Source: Dyella subtropica (GTDB lineage Bacteria; Pseudomonadota; Gammaproteobacteria; Xanthomonadales; Rhodanobacteraceae). From it: a stretch of 64,000 nucleotides of DNA. The position numbers and the translations under genes were made by a program. The DNA lies in contig NZ_JAPDPD010000001.1 in the NCBI RefSeq assembly GCF_026283965.1, forward strand, positions 124,001 through 188,000. The letters are read 5' to 3'. Every line of letters starts with the position of its first letter. The stretch's first letter is position 1. Shown piece after piece: positions 35,422-44,173 of the stretch. Under the pieces are notes generated by a model. That model was not told the DNA's origin. It worked only from the letters and a program-made list of their open reading frames with translations, and did not search any database.

Positions 35422-37443
35422 TCAATGAATTTCGGGTCCGCCGCCCTCGCTGGCGGCTTTCAGACGGCGCACCAGGGTCGGCCAATCGACCTGCGTCTGA
35501 TGACCCACCACCTGCAGGCGAGGCAGACCGCTGCCCTCGACGATAGTGTAGCCGTCCGCGTCGCCGTCCAAGCCGCCCATACGGCAGACCGTGCCCTGCA
35601 AGACGCAGTTGAGGCCGATGCGTTTGTAGCCGAAGGTCTTGAACAGCCTGAGCACCGCGCCCTGCAGACCAGCCGCGATACCGCCCCCGCCCACCGAGAC
35701 GATGCTGTTCACCGCGCGCTGGCTGATGCGTCCGCCGCTGCCGGCGAGCAATTGCGCCTTGAACGCCACCGGATTCCAGTTGACCAGGCGCAGGTTCTCG
35801 ACCGAGCCGTCCATGCGGCCGGTGATGCTGCCGATGTCGAACACGCTGGTCATGGCCCCCAGATCAAGCTGGCGCAGGCTGATATCGCCGGCCAGCACCG
35901 GACTGGTGCCGAATGGTTCCTGCAGCGACAGCCGGGTGACATCGACGAAACCGTCGAACACGTTGACTGACAGGCCACCTTCCAGCTCGAAACGGTCGTC
36001 CACCCAGCGCAACGCGGGAATGGCGCCGCCGAGCGTGCCGGGGAACTCCGGCCAGCCCATGGCACGACTGAAGGCCGCCATATCGACACCGGTCAGCGCC
36101 AACGACGTGGACAGGCGACGCCCCTTGGCTGCCGCCGGCTTCCAGTCCAGATCGCCGACGCGAAGATGGCCGTTCAACAACGGGACGTCGACCGGCTTCT
36201 GCAAACCGAGGCTACCCTCTCGACTTTGCCAGCTCGTCTGGGCGGCGCCGTTGGCCAAGCGGTAGATCTGCACGGCACGCCAGCTCATGGTGGTGGCTGG
36301 TCGCGTGCCGTGGAGGGCCCAATCCATGCCGCCGCGCAAACCGCTCACCGCCAGGCGCCCGTCACCATCGGCGAAGTCGATGCCGCCGGTGTCGAAGGAG
36401 AAGCTGTGCAGGCCATCGCTGCCGAGATCAAGCGTGGCGCCCACTTGTCCGGACACGCGCATGTTGCGCATGCCGAGTGTCGCCAGCCACGCCTGTCCAT
36501 AGCGCTGGTACGCTGCGGGGAAACTTGCCTGGAATTTGTCGAGCTTGAGCTTCTGCAGCTCGCCCTTGGCATCGAACGCGAGCGAGCCTTCCAACTGCAT
36601 GGCATCGGCATCGCCCACTCGCAACCGCCCCAGTTCCAGGGCTCCGTTATGCGCACTGGCATCCAGGGCCAGCTGCACGGGGTGATCGGGCAATTTGGCG
36701 TAGATCGGACCGAGCAACAGCTCGCCGCCGCGAAGGCTGGCGTCCAGCCCGATCCGGGCCGGGCCGTTGGTGGTATCCACATGGAGCCGGCCACTGCCGT
36801 TCACACGCTGACCTGCAAGCGTGCCGGAAGGCGTATCGAAGCCTACGTCGCTCAGTCCGAACTGTCCCGAGGTCTGAATGCCGTTCTTTTGCACATCGAG
36901 CGCCAGGTCGGCATCGACGCGTCCGGCCGTGGTCCGGCCGGACCACATCGTGCCAAGCAGGCCTTGCAGCCACCCGGCGGGCAGATCCTTCAGGCTGATC
37001 TGGGCATGGGTGGGCTGGTCCAGCGGCAGCGCGGTACTCGCCTGCGCCCGCCCCTGGCTCAGGTCGATCTGCAGCGTGTTGGCGGCATCGTCCAGCACCA
37101 TGCTGAGCTTGGCGTCACTGAGCGCATTGCCGGGCGCCCCAGCCAGCTGCACGCCGCCATCGAACAACCAACGCAGATGTGGGTCGCGCAATAGGGAGCC
37201 CTGCGCATTGAGGCCGATACGCCGCCAACCCAGCGCCGGCACCTCGGCCTTGGCGGCCTGCAAGGTAAGCCGAAGACCACCCTGCCCGTCTTCGCCCATC
37301 CGCACTTGCAGGTCCTGCAGCTTCACGCCTGGCATGTTGACCCGCTTGGCGTCCAACACGATATCCGCCCGCGCCGGCATCGCCAGCCCGAAACCGAACA
37401 GGGTGCACAAATAGAACAAAAGATGGCTTGATGTCGGACGCAT
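35422..37443 (-). CDS. ydbH: YdbH family envelope protein (AsmA-like lipid transport)
   Basis: The 673-residue product has an N-terminal signal or anchor (about residues 8-26, HLLFYLCTLFGFGLAMPARA). A long beta-rich body of repeated amphipathic strands follows, ending with DUF2950/YdbH-type sequence such as GRISQRAVNSIVSVGGGGIAAGLQG and RIGLNCVLQGTVCRM. YdbH, TamB and YhdP form the AsmA-like set that moves phospholipid between the membranes of E. coli. The protein is shorter than E. coli YdbH (about 880 residues). ydbL follows after the nested repeat element, and ynbE is not seen. It is divergent from a receiver-domain protein, with 44 bp between starts. Confidence 0.87.
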   Translation of the reverse strand: MRPTSSHLLFYLCTLFGFGLAMPARADIVLDAKRVNMPGVKLQDLQVRMGEDGQGGLRLTLQAAKAEVPALGWRRIGLNAQGSLLRDPHLRWLFDGGVQLAGAPGNALSDAKLSMVLDDAANTLQIDLSQGRAQASTALPLDQPTHAQISLKDLPAGWLQGLLGTMWSGRTTAGRVDADLALDVQKNGIQTSGQFGLSDVGFDTPSGTLAGQRVNGSGRLHVDTTNGPARIGLDASLRGGELLLGPIYAKLPDHPVQLALDASAHNGALELGRLRVGDADAMQLEGSLAFDAKGELQKLKLDKFQASFPAAYQRYGQAWLATLGMRNMRVSGQVGATLDLGSDGLHSFSFDTGGIDFADGDGRLAVSGLRGGMDWALHGTRPATTMSWRAVQIYRLANGAAQTSWQSREGSLGLQKPVDVPLLNGHLRVGDLDWKPAAAKGRRLSTSLALTGVDMAAFSRAMGWPEFPGTLGGAIPALRWVDDRFELEGGLSVNVFDGFVDVTRLSLQEPFGTSPVLAGDISLRQLDLGAMTSVFDIGSITGRMDGSVENLRLVNWNPVAFKAQLLAGSGGRISQRAVNSIVSVGGGGIAAGLQGAVLRLFKTFGYKRIGLNCVLQGTVCRMGGLDGDADGYTIVEGSGLPRLQVVGHQTQVDWPTLVRRLKAASEGGGPEIH

Positions 37444-37487
37444 GTCGCGCCATTCTGCCAAAATCAGCTGAACGACATGGACTCGTC

Positions 37488-38246
37488 ATGTTCAACACCT
37501 TTACCAACGGCTCGCCTGCCGCTCCTTCCGGCCATCCCATGCTGCGTGTTCTGGTCGCCGATGACGACCCCGCCAGCCGTCTATTCCTTGTGGAAGCGAT
37601 GCGCACCCTCGGGCTGGATGCCGAAGCCTGCCACGATGGCACCGCCGCCATCGCCCGTGGCCGCGAGCGAGCCTACGACCTGTTGCTGCTGGATTGCCGC
37701 ATGCCCGGTGCCGGTGCCCAGGAAGTGCTGAGCGAGCTACGCGGCGACCCGGAAGCACCTTCGGCGGACAGCACAGCCGTCGCCACCAGCGCAGAGATGG
37801 ATGCGGGCGAGCGCCAGCGCCTGCTTTCAGCCGGTTTCAGCGAGGTGCTGCAAAAGCCTTGCGACCTGGCCGACCTGCGCCGCATCGTGGCGTTGATCCG
37901 GCCGGACGCCTCGACACTGCCTTTGCTCGACGACACGCAGGGCCTGGCCAGCACCGGCAGCCCCCAGATCATGCAAGCCATGCGCGACCTGCTGCGAGAT
38001 GAGTTGGTGGGCATCTATCAGGATCTGGACGCCTCCATGGCAGACAACGACGGCTTTGCGGATCGCCTGCATCGCCTGCGCTCCTCCTGCGGCTTCTGCG
38101 GCGCCACGGCACTCGCCGCGCGCGTGGTGCAGATGCAGGACCATCTCAAGCTCGGGCACGTGGTGACACCGGCACTGCGAGAGCGCTTCCGTACCACCTT
38201 GCTTGAAACCATCGAGGCGCTGGGCCCCAGCACCGCTTCCGCCTGA
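37488..38246 (+). CDS. Receiver domain plus Hpt-like phosphotransfer protein
   Basis: The 252-residue product starts with a short tail. A receiver domain follows (about residues 18-135) with the acidic pocket VADDDPAS (D25-D27), phosphoacceptor D69 in LLLLDCRMPG and the conserved Lys in VLQKPC. A C-terminal four-helix segment (about 160-245) contains LHRLRSSCGFCGATAL, which fits an Hpt domain with H195 as phosphohistidine. No DNA-binding or enzymatic output is present, and no kinase gene is adjacent, so it is probably a phosphorelay intermediate for a distant kinase. Starts at 37488 or 37539 are both possible. It converges on recO, with 7 bp between the stops. Confidence 0.83.
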   Translation: MFNTFTNGSPAAPSGHPMLRVLVADDDPASRLFLVEAMRTLGLDAEACHDGTAAIARGRERAYDLLLLDCRMPGAGAQEVLSELRGDPEAPSADSTAVATSAEMDAGERQRLLSAGFSEVLQKPCDLADLRRIVALIRPDASTLPLLDDTQGLASTGSPQIMQAMRDLLRDELVGIYQDLDASMADNDGFADRLHRLRSSCGFCGATALAARVVQMQDHLKLGHVVTPALRERFRTTLLETIEALGPSTASA

Positions 38247-38253
38247 ACAGAGA

Positions 38254-39009
38254 TCAGCGACGCGACATCGCCGACGCCAGCACGCGCCAGGCACGCAATT
38301 CGGTGCCGCCGAGATGAAAACGGATGACCTCACGCATCATCGCGCGCAGGGCCGACAGGCCCGCTGGGTCGGGCATGGTGTCCTGCATCAGCGCCAGCAG
38401 ATCGCTGCCGCGCAAGGCATGAGGCAGATCAGGCCGGCATGCGGTGGGGCCGAGTTCCATCTGATAGCGATAGTGCTGTTCGGGAGTGATGTGTTCACCC
38501 GAGTCGCCATCGAACTCAAGTTGCAGGGCATAGCCGATCGCTTCCAGTAGATCGCGTTCGAAACGCCTCAACGTCCATGCCAAAGGTTCTCCACTGGCGA
38601 GTCGCGCCAGGGTTTGCGCATAGGCGTGGAACAGTTCGGGTTGCGGATCCTGCCGCCCCGTGAGCCGCACCACTAGTTCGTTGAGATAGAGGCCGGCCAG
38701 ACCGGCATCGCCCACCAGGCGCTGGGGCGCGCCCACACCCTCGGCCCCTTGCAGCGTGGCCAGTTCGCCACGCAGCAACAGATCCAGCGCCAGTGGCTGG
38801 AAAGGCTCCAGCTGCGCTCGCTGCACACGCGCCCGCTCGCGCCGCACGCCCCGCGCGACCACACCAAGGCGGCCGTGGTCGCGGGTCAGGCATTCCAGCA
38901 ACAGCGACGTCTCCCGATAGGGCCTCGCATGGAGCACGTAAGCGGGTTGCTGTTCGAGGTGCATGCGATGGAGGGCGAAGGCGGAAGCGGCTGAGGTCAG
39001 TACAGCCAC
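38254..39009 (-). CDS. recO: DNA repair protein RecO
   Basis: The 251-residue product matches RecO, which with RecR loads RecA onto SSB-coated single-stranded DNA. The N-terminal OB-fold reads AYVLHARPYRETSLLLECLTRDHGRLGVVARG. The helical part contains GLYLNELVVRL and WTLRRFERDLLEAIGYALQLEFD. The GTG at 39009 has a GGGAAAAG Shine-Dalgarno 19 bp after era; an internal ATG at 38964 would give a more standard 236-residue protein. It is the last gene of the lepA-lepB-rnc-era-recO block. The usual pdxJ is not downstream. Confidence 0.94.
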   Translation of the reverse strand: MAVLTSAASAFALHRMHLEQQPAYVLHARPYRETSLLLECLTRDHGRLGVVARGVRRERARVQRAQLEPFQPLALDLLLRGELATLQGAEGVGAPQRLVGDAGLAGLYLNELVVRLTGRQDPQPELFHAYAQTLARLASGEPLAWTLRRFERDLLEAIGYALQLEFDGDSGEHITPEQHYRYQMELGPTACRPDLPHALRGSDLLALMQDTMPDPAGLSALRAMMREVIRFHLGGTELRAWRVLASAMSRR

Positions 39010-39028
39010 CTTTTCCCGCCGATGGCGA

Positions 39029-39970
39029 TCAGTCGGTGTAGCCGAACTTCTTCAACATGGACTCGTCATCGACCCAGCCCTCGCGCACCTTCACCCACAG
39101 GCGCAGGAACACCTTGCGTTCGAACATGTGCTCCATCTTGCGACGGGCAGAGGTGCCGATGGCCTTGAGTTGAGCGCCGCCGGCGCCGATCACGATGGCC
39201 TTCTGACTATCGCGCTCGACCCAGATCACGGCATGGATCTCGGCCACACCATCCTCGCGGTCCTTGAACTGCTCGATCTCCACCGTGGTGGCGTATGGCA
39301 GCTCCTGATCCAGCCGCAGCATCAGCTGCTCGCGCACCATCTCGGCTGCCAGGAAGCGCTCGCTGCGGTCGGTGATTTCGTCTTCACCGTAGATCGGCGG
39401 CCGCACCGGCAGACGCTTGAGGATGCCCTGCTCCAGCTCCTTCAATCCCTTTTGCTTGAGGGCGCTGACGTAATAGACCTCGTCGAAGCTGTGCTGCTCC
39501 ATCAAGCCGGCGACGAACGGCAGCATGGCCGACTTGTCCTTGGCCAGGTCGACCTTGTTGATCACCAGCAGGCGCGGCACCTTCTGCTCGACCAGCGCTT
39601 CGTACAGCGCCTGGTCTTCGTCGGTCCAGCGGCCGGACTCGATGACCTGTACGGCCAGATCGACCTCGCTGATCGCCGAACGCGCGGCGCGGTTGAGGCT
39701 GCGGTTCATGGCGCGCTTGGCGCCGCGATGCAGGCCTGGCGTATCCACGTACAGGATCTGCCCCGCCTCGCTGGTGGCGATGCCGAGGATGCGATGACGT
39801 GTGGTCTGCGGACGCGGGCTGACGATGGAAAGGCGGAAGCCGATCAGCGCGTTGAGCAAGGTGGACTTGCCCACGTTGGGTCGTCCCAACAGCGCTACCG
39901 GGCCGCAGCGGAAGTCGTCGTGCGGCAGTTCGGCCGGTGCGCCAAGGTCAATGGTGTTGTCGTGATTCAT
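39029..39970 (-). CDS. era: GTPase Era
   Basis: The 313-residue product is the ribosome-assembly GTPase Era, which binds the 3' end of 16S rRNA. The G-motifs are [14 protein letters not shown] (about residue 28), the switch region [19 protein letters not shown] and [10 protein letters not shown]. The C-terminal KH domain includes [28 protein letters not shown]. Its start overlaps the rnc stop by 4 bp, so rnc and era are translationally coupled, as in E. coli. Confidence 0.98.
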   Translation of the reverse strand: MNHDNTIDLGAPAELPHDDFRCGPVALLGRPNVGKSTLLNALIGFRLSIVSPRPQTTRHRILGIATSEAGQILYVDTPGLHRGAKRAMNRSLNRAARSAISEVDLAVQVIESGRWTDEDQALYEALVEQKVPRLLVINKVDLAKDKSAMLPFVAGLMEQHSFDEVYYVSALKQKGLKELEQGILKRLPVRPPIYGEDEITDRSERFLAAEMVREQLMLRLDQELPYATTVEIEQFKDREDGVAEIHAVIWVERDSQKAIVIGAGGAQLKAIGTSARRKMEHMFERKVFLRLWVKVREGWVDDESMLKKFGYTD

Positions 39971-40623
39971 GATTTGGATTCCTGCAATTGGCGCAGAACG
40001 GCTTCAGCCGCATCTTGCTCGGCCGCGCGGCGACTGCCGCCGCGGCCCTCGGCACTGATCGGCGCGGGTTCGACGATCGCGCAAGAGACGTCAAACGTCT
40101 TCGCGTGATCCTCGCCGTGGCTGTCCTTCAGCTCGTAAAGCGGTAGCGGCCAGCCGTGCGCCTGCAACCATTCCTGCAACCGCGTCTTGGCGTCTTTGGA
40201 GGAACGCGGAATCGCCGCCACCCGTTCGGCGAACAGCTCGCGCACCGCCGCTTTGCAGGTAGCGAAATCGCTGTCCAGATAGATCGCCGCCACCAGGGCC
40301 TCGAAAGCGTCCGCCAGGATCGACTCGCGGCGGAAGCCGCCACTTTTCAGCTCGCCGGAACCCAGTTTCAGCCCGTCACCCAACTCCAGCTCACGGGCTA
40401 TCACGGCCAGTGCCTGGCCATTCACCAGCTGTGCGCGCAAGCGCGAAAGCTCGCCTTCGCTGGCATTGGGGTGTGCTTCGTAAAGCAGCTCGGCGACTAC
40501 TACACCCAGTAGTGCGTCGCCGAGGAATTCCAGCCGCTCGTTGTTCGGCTTGCCGGCGCTGCGGTGAGTCAGTGCCAGTTGCGCCAGTGCCGGATCACGG
40601 AAACGGTATGTCAGTTTGGTCAA
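39967..40623 (-). CDS. rnc: Ribonuclease III
   Basis: The 218-residue product is RNase III, which cuts double-stranded RNA in rRNA and mRNA processing. The catalytic signature is [21 protein letters not shown] (about residue 27), and the later acidic motif is [16 protein letters not shown]. The C-terminal double-stranded RNA-binding domain begins about residue 150 and ends [19 protein letters not shown]. It overlaps era by 4 bp and lies 7 bp after the DUF4845 gene. Confidence 0.98.
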   Translation of the reverse strand: MTKLTYRFRDPALAQLALTHRSAGKPNNERLEFLGDALLGVVVAELLYEAHPNASEGELSRLRAQLVNGQALAVIARELELGDGLKLGSGELKSGGFRRESILADAFEALVAAIYLDSDFATCKAAVRELFAERVAAIPRSSKDAKTRLQEWLQAHGWPLPLYELKDSHGEDHAKTFDVSCAIVEPAPISAEGRGGSRRAAEQDAAEAVLRQLQESKS

Positions 40624-40630
40624 AAAAACC

Positions 40631-41011
40631 TCAGTAGCCCACGTTGCCCTGCAACGTCACGCTCTTCTCGAAATGCAGCAGGAAATCGATGTTGTAGATG
40701 AACGGCACGCGCTTGTCGTAGGAGACACGCAACTGCGCAGCGTTGTTCTTGCGATCGATCGTGATGTCCTTGGGCTTGATGGTGGCATCGTCCACGTACT
40801 GGAAGCCCATCTTGAACATCAGATCGCGGCGGATGTCGTCCAGCGTCTTGCCTTCCACACCGCCGCTGGCGACTTGGTTCATCGCCTTGCTCACGCCCAT
40901 GAACTCGGTGTATGGCGGCACCAGCTTCATCGCCATGTAGCCGAAGAAGGCCGCCACGACCAGCACCATCAAGAACCCGATCAGGGTGATACCCGACTGC
41001 TTCGATTTCAT
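40631..41011 (-). CDS. DUF4845 single-pass membrane protein
   Basis: The 126-residue product has a short basic N-terminus and a membrane helix (about residues 8-27, ITLIGFLMVLVVAAFFGYMA). A small periplasmic domain follows, with TLDDIRRDLMFKMGFQYVDDATIK. This protein is regularly found between lepB and rnc in gammaproteobacteria, and its function is unknown. The ATG at 41011 is chosen because the helix and family sequence begin there. The N-terminal GITLIGF stretch recalls type IV pilin-like starts, but no cleavage motif is clear. It is 7 bp from rnc. Confidence 0.9.
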   Translation of the reverse strand: MKSKQSGITLIGFLMVLVVAAFFGYMAMKLVPPYTEFMGVSKAMNQVASGGVEGKTLDDIRRDLMFKMGFQYVDDATIKPKDITIDRKNNAAQLRVSYDKRVPFIYNIDFLLHFEKSVTLQGNVGY

Positions 41012-41162
41012 AGTCCCCTCGCTATGCCGCACCGGCGGCGGTCCCGCCACTTGTTGTGGAATGGTGTCACGTTGCCGCGAACCCGGCATTACGCCGGGTC
41101 GATTCTCGCGCCAAGGCGGGTCGCCGTCACGCTTGCCTTGGCCGACCGCCGTCACGCTTTGC

Positions 41163-42074
41163 TCAATGGATGACTCGCCCGATGCGTGAAAAGTCCACCC
41201 AGCCTGCGTCCACGCCCTTCCAGCTGAGCCAGATCAGGAACGCCTTGCCGGCCAGATTCTGCTCCGGCATGCAGCCCCACCAACGGCTGTCGGTGCTGTT
41301 GTAGCGGTTGTCGCCCATCACCAGATAGCAGCCCTGCGGCACCACCGAAGGCACGCGGTCATTGGGGATCGGCGGCGGCCTGTTGTAAGCCGGCATACGC
41401 GCCGTGAGGTGGTTCACCGGCACGCCCTGTTCGGTGCGCAGGTGCTCGGTCCACACCGTGGCGCCCATTTCCAGCATCAGGCGAGACTCGTCACGCTTCG
41501 GGTTGCCCGTATAAGGGCCCACTTCGTCCGCGGTTACCGGCTCGCCGTTGATCAGCAATCGATCGCCATGCATCTCGATGCGGTCGCCCGGCAGGCCAAT
41601 CACGCGTTTGATCCAGTTCTGCGCCTGCACCGGCGCCTGCGGATCGGCGCAGCTCTGGTCGCCGCTGCGCACCAGCTTGCCGCCCAGCTCGCACAGATAA
41701 CCAGGAAAGCGGAACACCACCACGTCGCCGCGCTTCGGCTCGCCGAGGCTCACGAACTTGTTGTTGAAGGCCGGCATGCGCAGGCCGTAAGCAAACTTGT
41801 TAACCAGGATGAAATCACCCACATCGAGCGTCGGCATCATCGAGCCGGACGGAATGCGGAACGGCTCAGCCACGAACGAGCGCAGCAACAGCACCACCAA
41901 CACGACAGGGAACAACGAACGCGCCCAGTCGACCGGCACCGGATCCTGCAGGTCCTGCCCGGCAGCTTCGGCTTTGGCCTTGCGCTTTTTGTAGAAGAAC
42001 AGGCGATCAAGCCCCCAGACCACGCCAAACAGCACGGTAAGGCCGAGCAGAATCGCCGAAAAATCGAAATCCAT
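41163..42074 (-). CDS. lepB: Signal peptidase I
   Basis: The 303-residue product is the main type I leader peptidase. It has two N-terminal hydrophobic segments (about residues 5-23 and 55-72). The catalytic Ser lies in PFRIPSGSMMPTLDVGD (about 78), the general-base Lys in QNWIKRVIGLPGDRI (about 160), and the late motif GDNRYNSTDSRWWG follows. The 151-bp gap to the DUF4845 gene and the 123-bp gap to lepA mean each may have its own ribosome site within one transcript. A second, shorter signal peptidase is encoded at 62413. Confidence 0.97.
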   Translation of the reverse strand: MDFDFSAILLGLTVLFGVVWGLDRLFFYKKRKAKAEAAGQDLQDPVPVDWARSLFPVVLVVLLLRSFVAEPFRIPSGSMMPTLDVGDFILVNKFAYGLRMPAFNNKFVSLGEPKRGDVVVFRFPGYLCELGGKLVRSGDQSCADPQAPVQAQNWIKRVIGLPGDRIEMHGDRLLINGEPVTADEVGPYTGNPKRDESRLMLEMGATVWTEHLRTEQGVPVNHLTARMPAYNRPPPIPNDRVPSVVPQGCYLVMGDNRYNSTDSRWWGCMPEQNLAGKAFLIWLSWKGVDAGWVDFSRIGRVIH

Positions 42075-42091
42075 GCCTTGCTCCTATGAGT

Positions 42092-42185
42092 ACGGGGAAC
42101 GGGGAATAGGAAACGGGGAGCGGATCGATACAAGCCGTCGAGACCTGCCTAGCCGTTCCCCCATTCCCTGCCCCCTGCTCCCCAT
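42092..42185. repeat. G-rich/C-rich imperfect inverted repeat
   Basis: ACGGGGAACGGGGAATAGG and nearby G-blocks on the left face CCGTTCCCCCATTCCCTG and further C-blocks on the right. The arms pair imperfectly across the lepA-lepB gap. It resembles the GGGAATGGGGAA-type repeats common in this order of bacteria. It could form an mRNA hairpin between the two genes. Confidence 0.5.
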
Positions 42186-42197
42186 CTCGCTATATAT

Positions 42198-43988
42198 CTA
42201 CTTATCCACTTTCAGTACGGCAAGGAAGGCTTCTTGTGGAATCTCCACTCGGCCGACCTGCTTCATACGCTTCTTGCCTTCTTTCTGTTTCTCAAGCAGC
42301 TTCTTCTTACGGCTGACGTCGCCGCCGTAGCACTTGGCCAGCACGTTCTTGCGCAGGGCTTTCACCGTCGAGCGGGCAATGACTTGCGCACCGATGGCGG
42401 CCTGGATCGCCACATCGAACTGCTGGCGGGGGATCAGTTCCTTCATACGCTCCACCAGATCGCGACCACGACGGTCAGCGTGACTGCGATGGACGATCAG
42501 CGAGAGCGCATCGACGCGGTCACCGTTGATCAGAATGTCCACGCGCACGAACGGGCCCGCATCGAAACGCTCGAAATGGTAGTCCATCGAGGCGTAGCCA
42601 CGTGAGACGGACTTCAAGCGATCGAAGAAATCCAGAACGACTTCGGCCAGCGGCATTTCGTAACTGATCTGAACCTGGGTGGCGAGGTACTGGATGGAAC
42701 GCTGCACGCCGCGCTTTTCTTCACACAGGGTGATGATGTTGCCGATGTAGTCCGGCGGCGTAAGGATGTTGGCGACGATGATCGGCTCGCGAATTTCCTC
42801 GATCTGCGGCAACGCCGGCAACTTGGCCGGGTTGTCCAGCTTCATCAGCGAGCCATCGCTCTTGAGCACCTCGTAGACCACCGTCGGCGCAGTGCCGATC
42901 AGATCCAGGTCGTATTCGCGCTCCAGGCGCTCCTGCACGATCTCCATGTGCAGCATGCCGAGGAAGCCGCAGCGGAAACCGAAGCCCATCGCCTCGGAGC
43001 TCTCCGGCTCGAAGAACAGCGCGGCATCGTTGAGGCGCAGCTTGTCCAGCGCTTCGCGCAGTGCGGGATAGTCGTCGGCCGACACCGGAAACAGACCGGC
43101 GAACACGCGCGGCTGCATGGTCTGGAAACCGGGCAGCGGATGCGCCGCCGGCTTGCCGGCTTGGGTCAGCGTGTCGCCCACAGGTGCGCCGTGAACATCC
43201 TTGATCGATGCATTGATCCAGCCCACTTCGCCAGCCGAAAGCTTGTCGAGCTTCTTGCGCTTGGGCGTGAAGACGCCAACTTCGCTGACGTCGTGGGCGC
43301 GGCCGGTGGACATCACCAACAGCTTGTCGCCCGGCTTGATTTCGCCTTGCATGACACGCACCAGCGACACCACGCCGAGATAGTTGTCGAACCAGGAGTC
43401 GATAATCAGTGCTTGCAGGCGGTCCGTGTCGCGCGGCTTCGGCGGCGGGATGCGCGCCACGATGGCTTCCAGCACCTCGATCACGTTCTGACCGGTTTTG
43501 GCGCTCACCGACACGGCATCATCGGCGTGGATGCCGATCACCGCCTCGATCTCGCCTTTCACCTTTTCCGGGTCGGCGGTGGGCAAATCGATCTTGTTGA
43601 GTACCGGCACGACTTCCAGGCCCATCTCCACCGCCGTGTAGCAGTTGGCGACGGACTGCGCCTCCACACCTTGCGCGGCATCCACTACCAGCAGCGCGCC
43701 TTCGCAGGCGGCCAGTGAGCGGCTCACCTCATAGGAGAAGTCGACGTGGCCTGGCGTATCGATAAAATTGAGCTGGTAGGTTTTGCCGTCACGCGCCTTA
43801 TACGGCAGCGACACCGACTGGGCCTTGATGGTGATGCCGCGCTCGCGCTCGATCGGATTGCTGTCGAGCACCTGCGCCTCCATCTCGCGCTCGGCCAGGC
43901 CGCCACAGATCTGGATGATGCGATCGGCGAGTGTCGACTTACCGTGGTCGATGTGGGCAATGATGGAGAAGTTGCGGATCAGGTCCAT
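42198..43988 (-). CDS. lepA: Elongation factor 4 (LepA)
   Basis: The 596-residue product is the ribosomal GTPase EF4. The G-motifs are [13 protein letters not shown], the switch [18 protein letters not shown] and LNKIDLP. The distinctive C-terminal domain ends with [28 protein letters not shown], which separates LepA from EF-G. It is thought to act in translation initiation or stalled-ribosome remobilisation. It is followed by lepB, the arrangement that gave both genes their names. Confidence 0.98.
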   Translation of the reverse strand: MDLIRNFSIIAHIDHGKSTLADRIIQICGGLAEREMEAQVLDSNPIERERGITIKAQSVSLPYKARDGKTYQLNFIDTPGHVDFSYEVSRSLAACEGALLVVDAAQGVEAQSVANCYTAVEMGLEVVPVLNKIDLPTADPEKVKGEIEAVIGIHADDAVSVSAKTGQNVIEVLEAIVARIPPPKPRDTDRLQALIIDSWFDNYLGVVSLVRVMQGEIKPGDKLLVMSTGRAHDVSEVGVFTPKRKKLDKLSAGEVGWINASIKDVHGAPVGDTLTQAGKPAAHPLPGFQTMQPRVFAGLFPVSADDYPALREALDKLRLNDAALFFEPESSEAMGFGFRCGFLGMLHMEIVQERLEREYDLDLIGTAPTVVYEVLKSDGSLMKLDNPAKLPALPQIEEIREPIIVANILTPPDYIGNIITLCEEKRGVQRSIQYLATQVQISYEMPLAEVVLDFFDRLKSVSRGYASMDYHFERFDAGPFVRVDILINGDRVDALSLIVHRSHADRRGRDLVERMKELIPRQQFDVAIQAAIGAQVIARSTVKALRKNVLAKCYGGDVSRKKKLLEKQKEGKKRMKQVGRVEIPQEAFLAVLKVDK

Positions 43989-44173
43989 GGAACACGCTGG
44001 CTGCGTTCACCGCCGTGCGCGGTGCGCAGGCAGCGTATCGCCGGGATGGCAATACGAACCCAGCATTATCGCATGGAATGTGAAGGCGCCGGATGTTCGG
44101 CTGACTGAACCGCCAGGATTGGCTCACCCCCAACGGAAGCGGGACGGCCCGATGGGCCGCCCCAACCCTATGC

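Noticed and set aside
42948-43718. 256-codon plus-strand frame within lepA
   Set aside because: It is antisense to the conserved lepA gene, with His/Arg/Gln-rich shadow composition.
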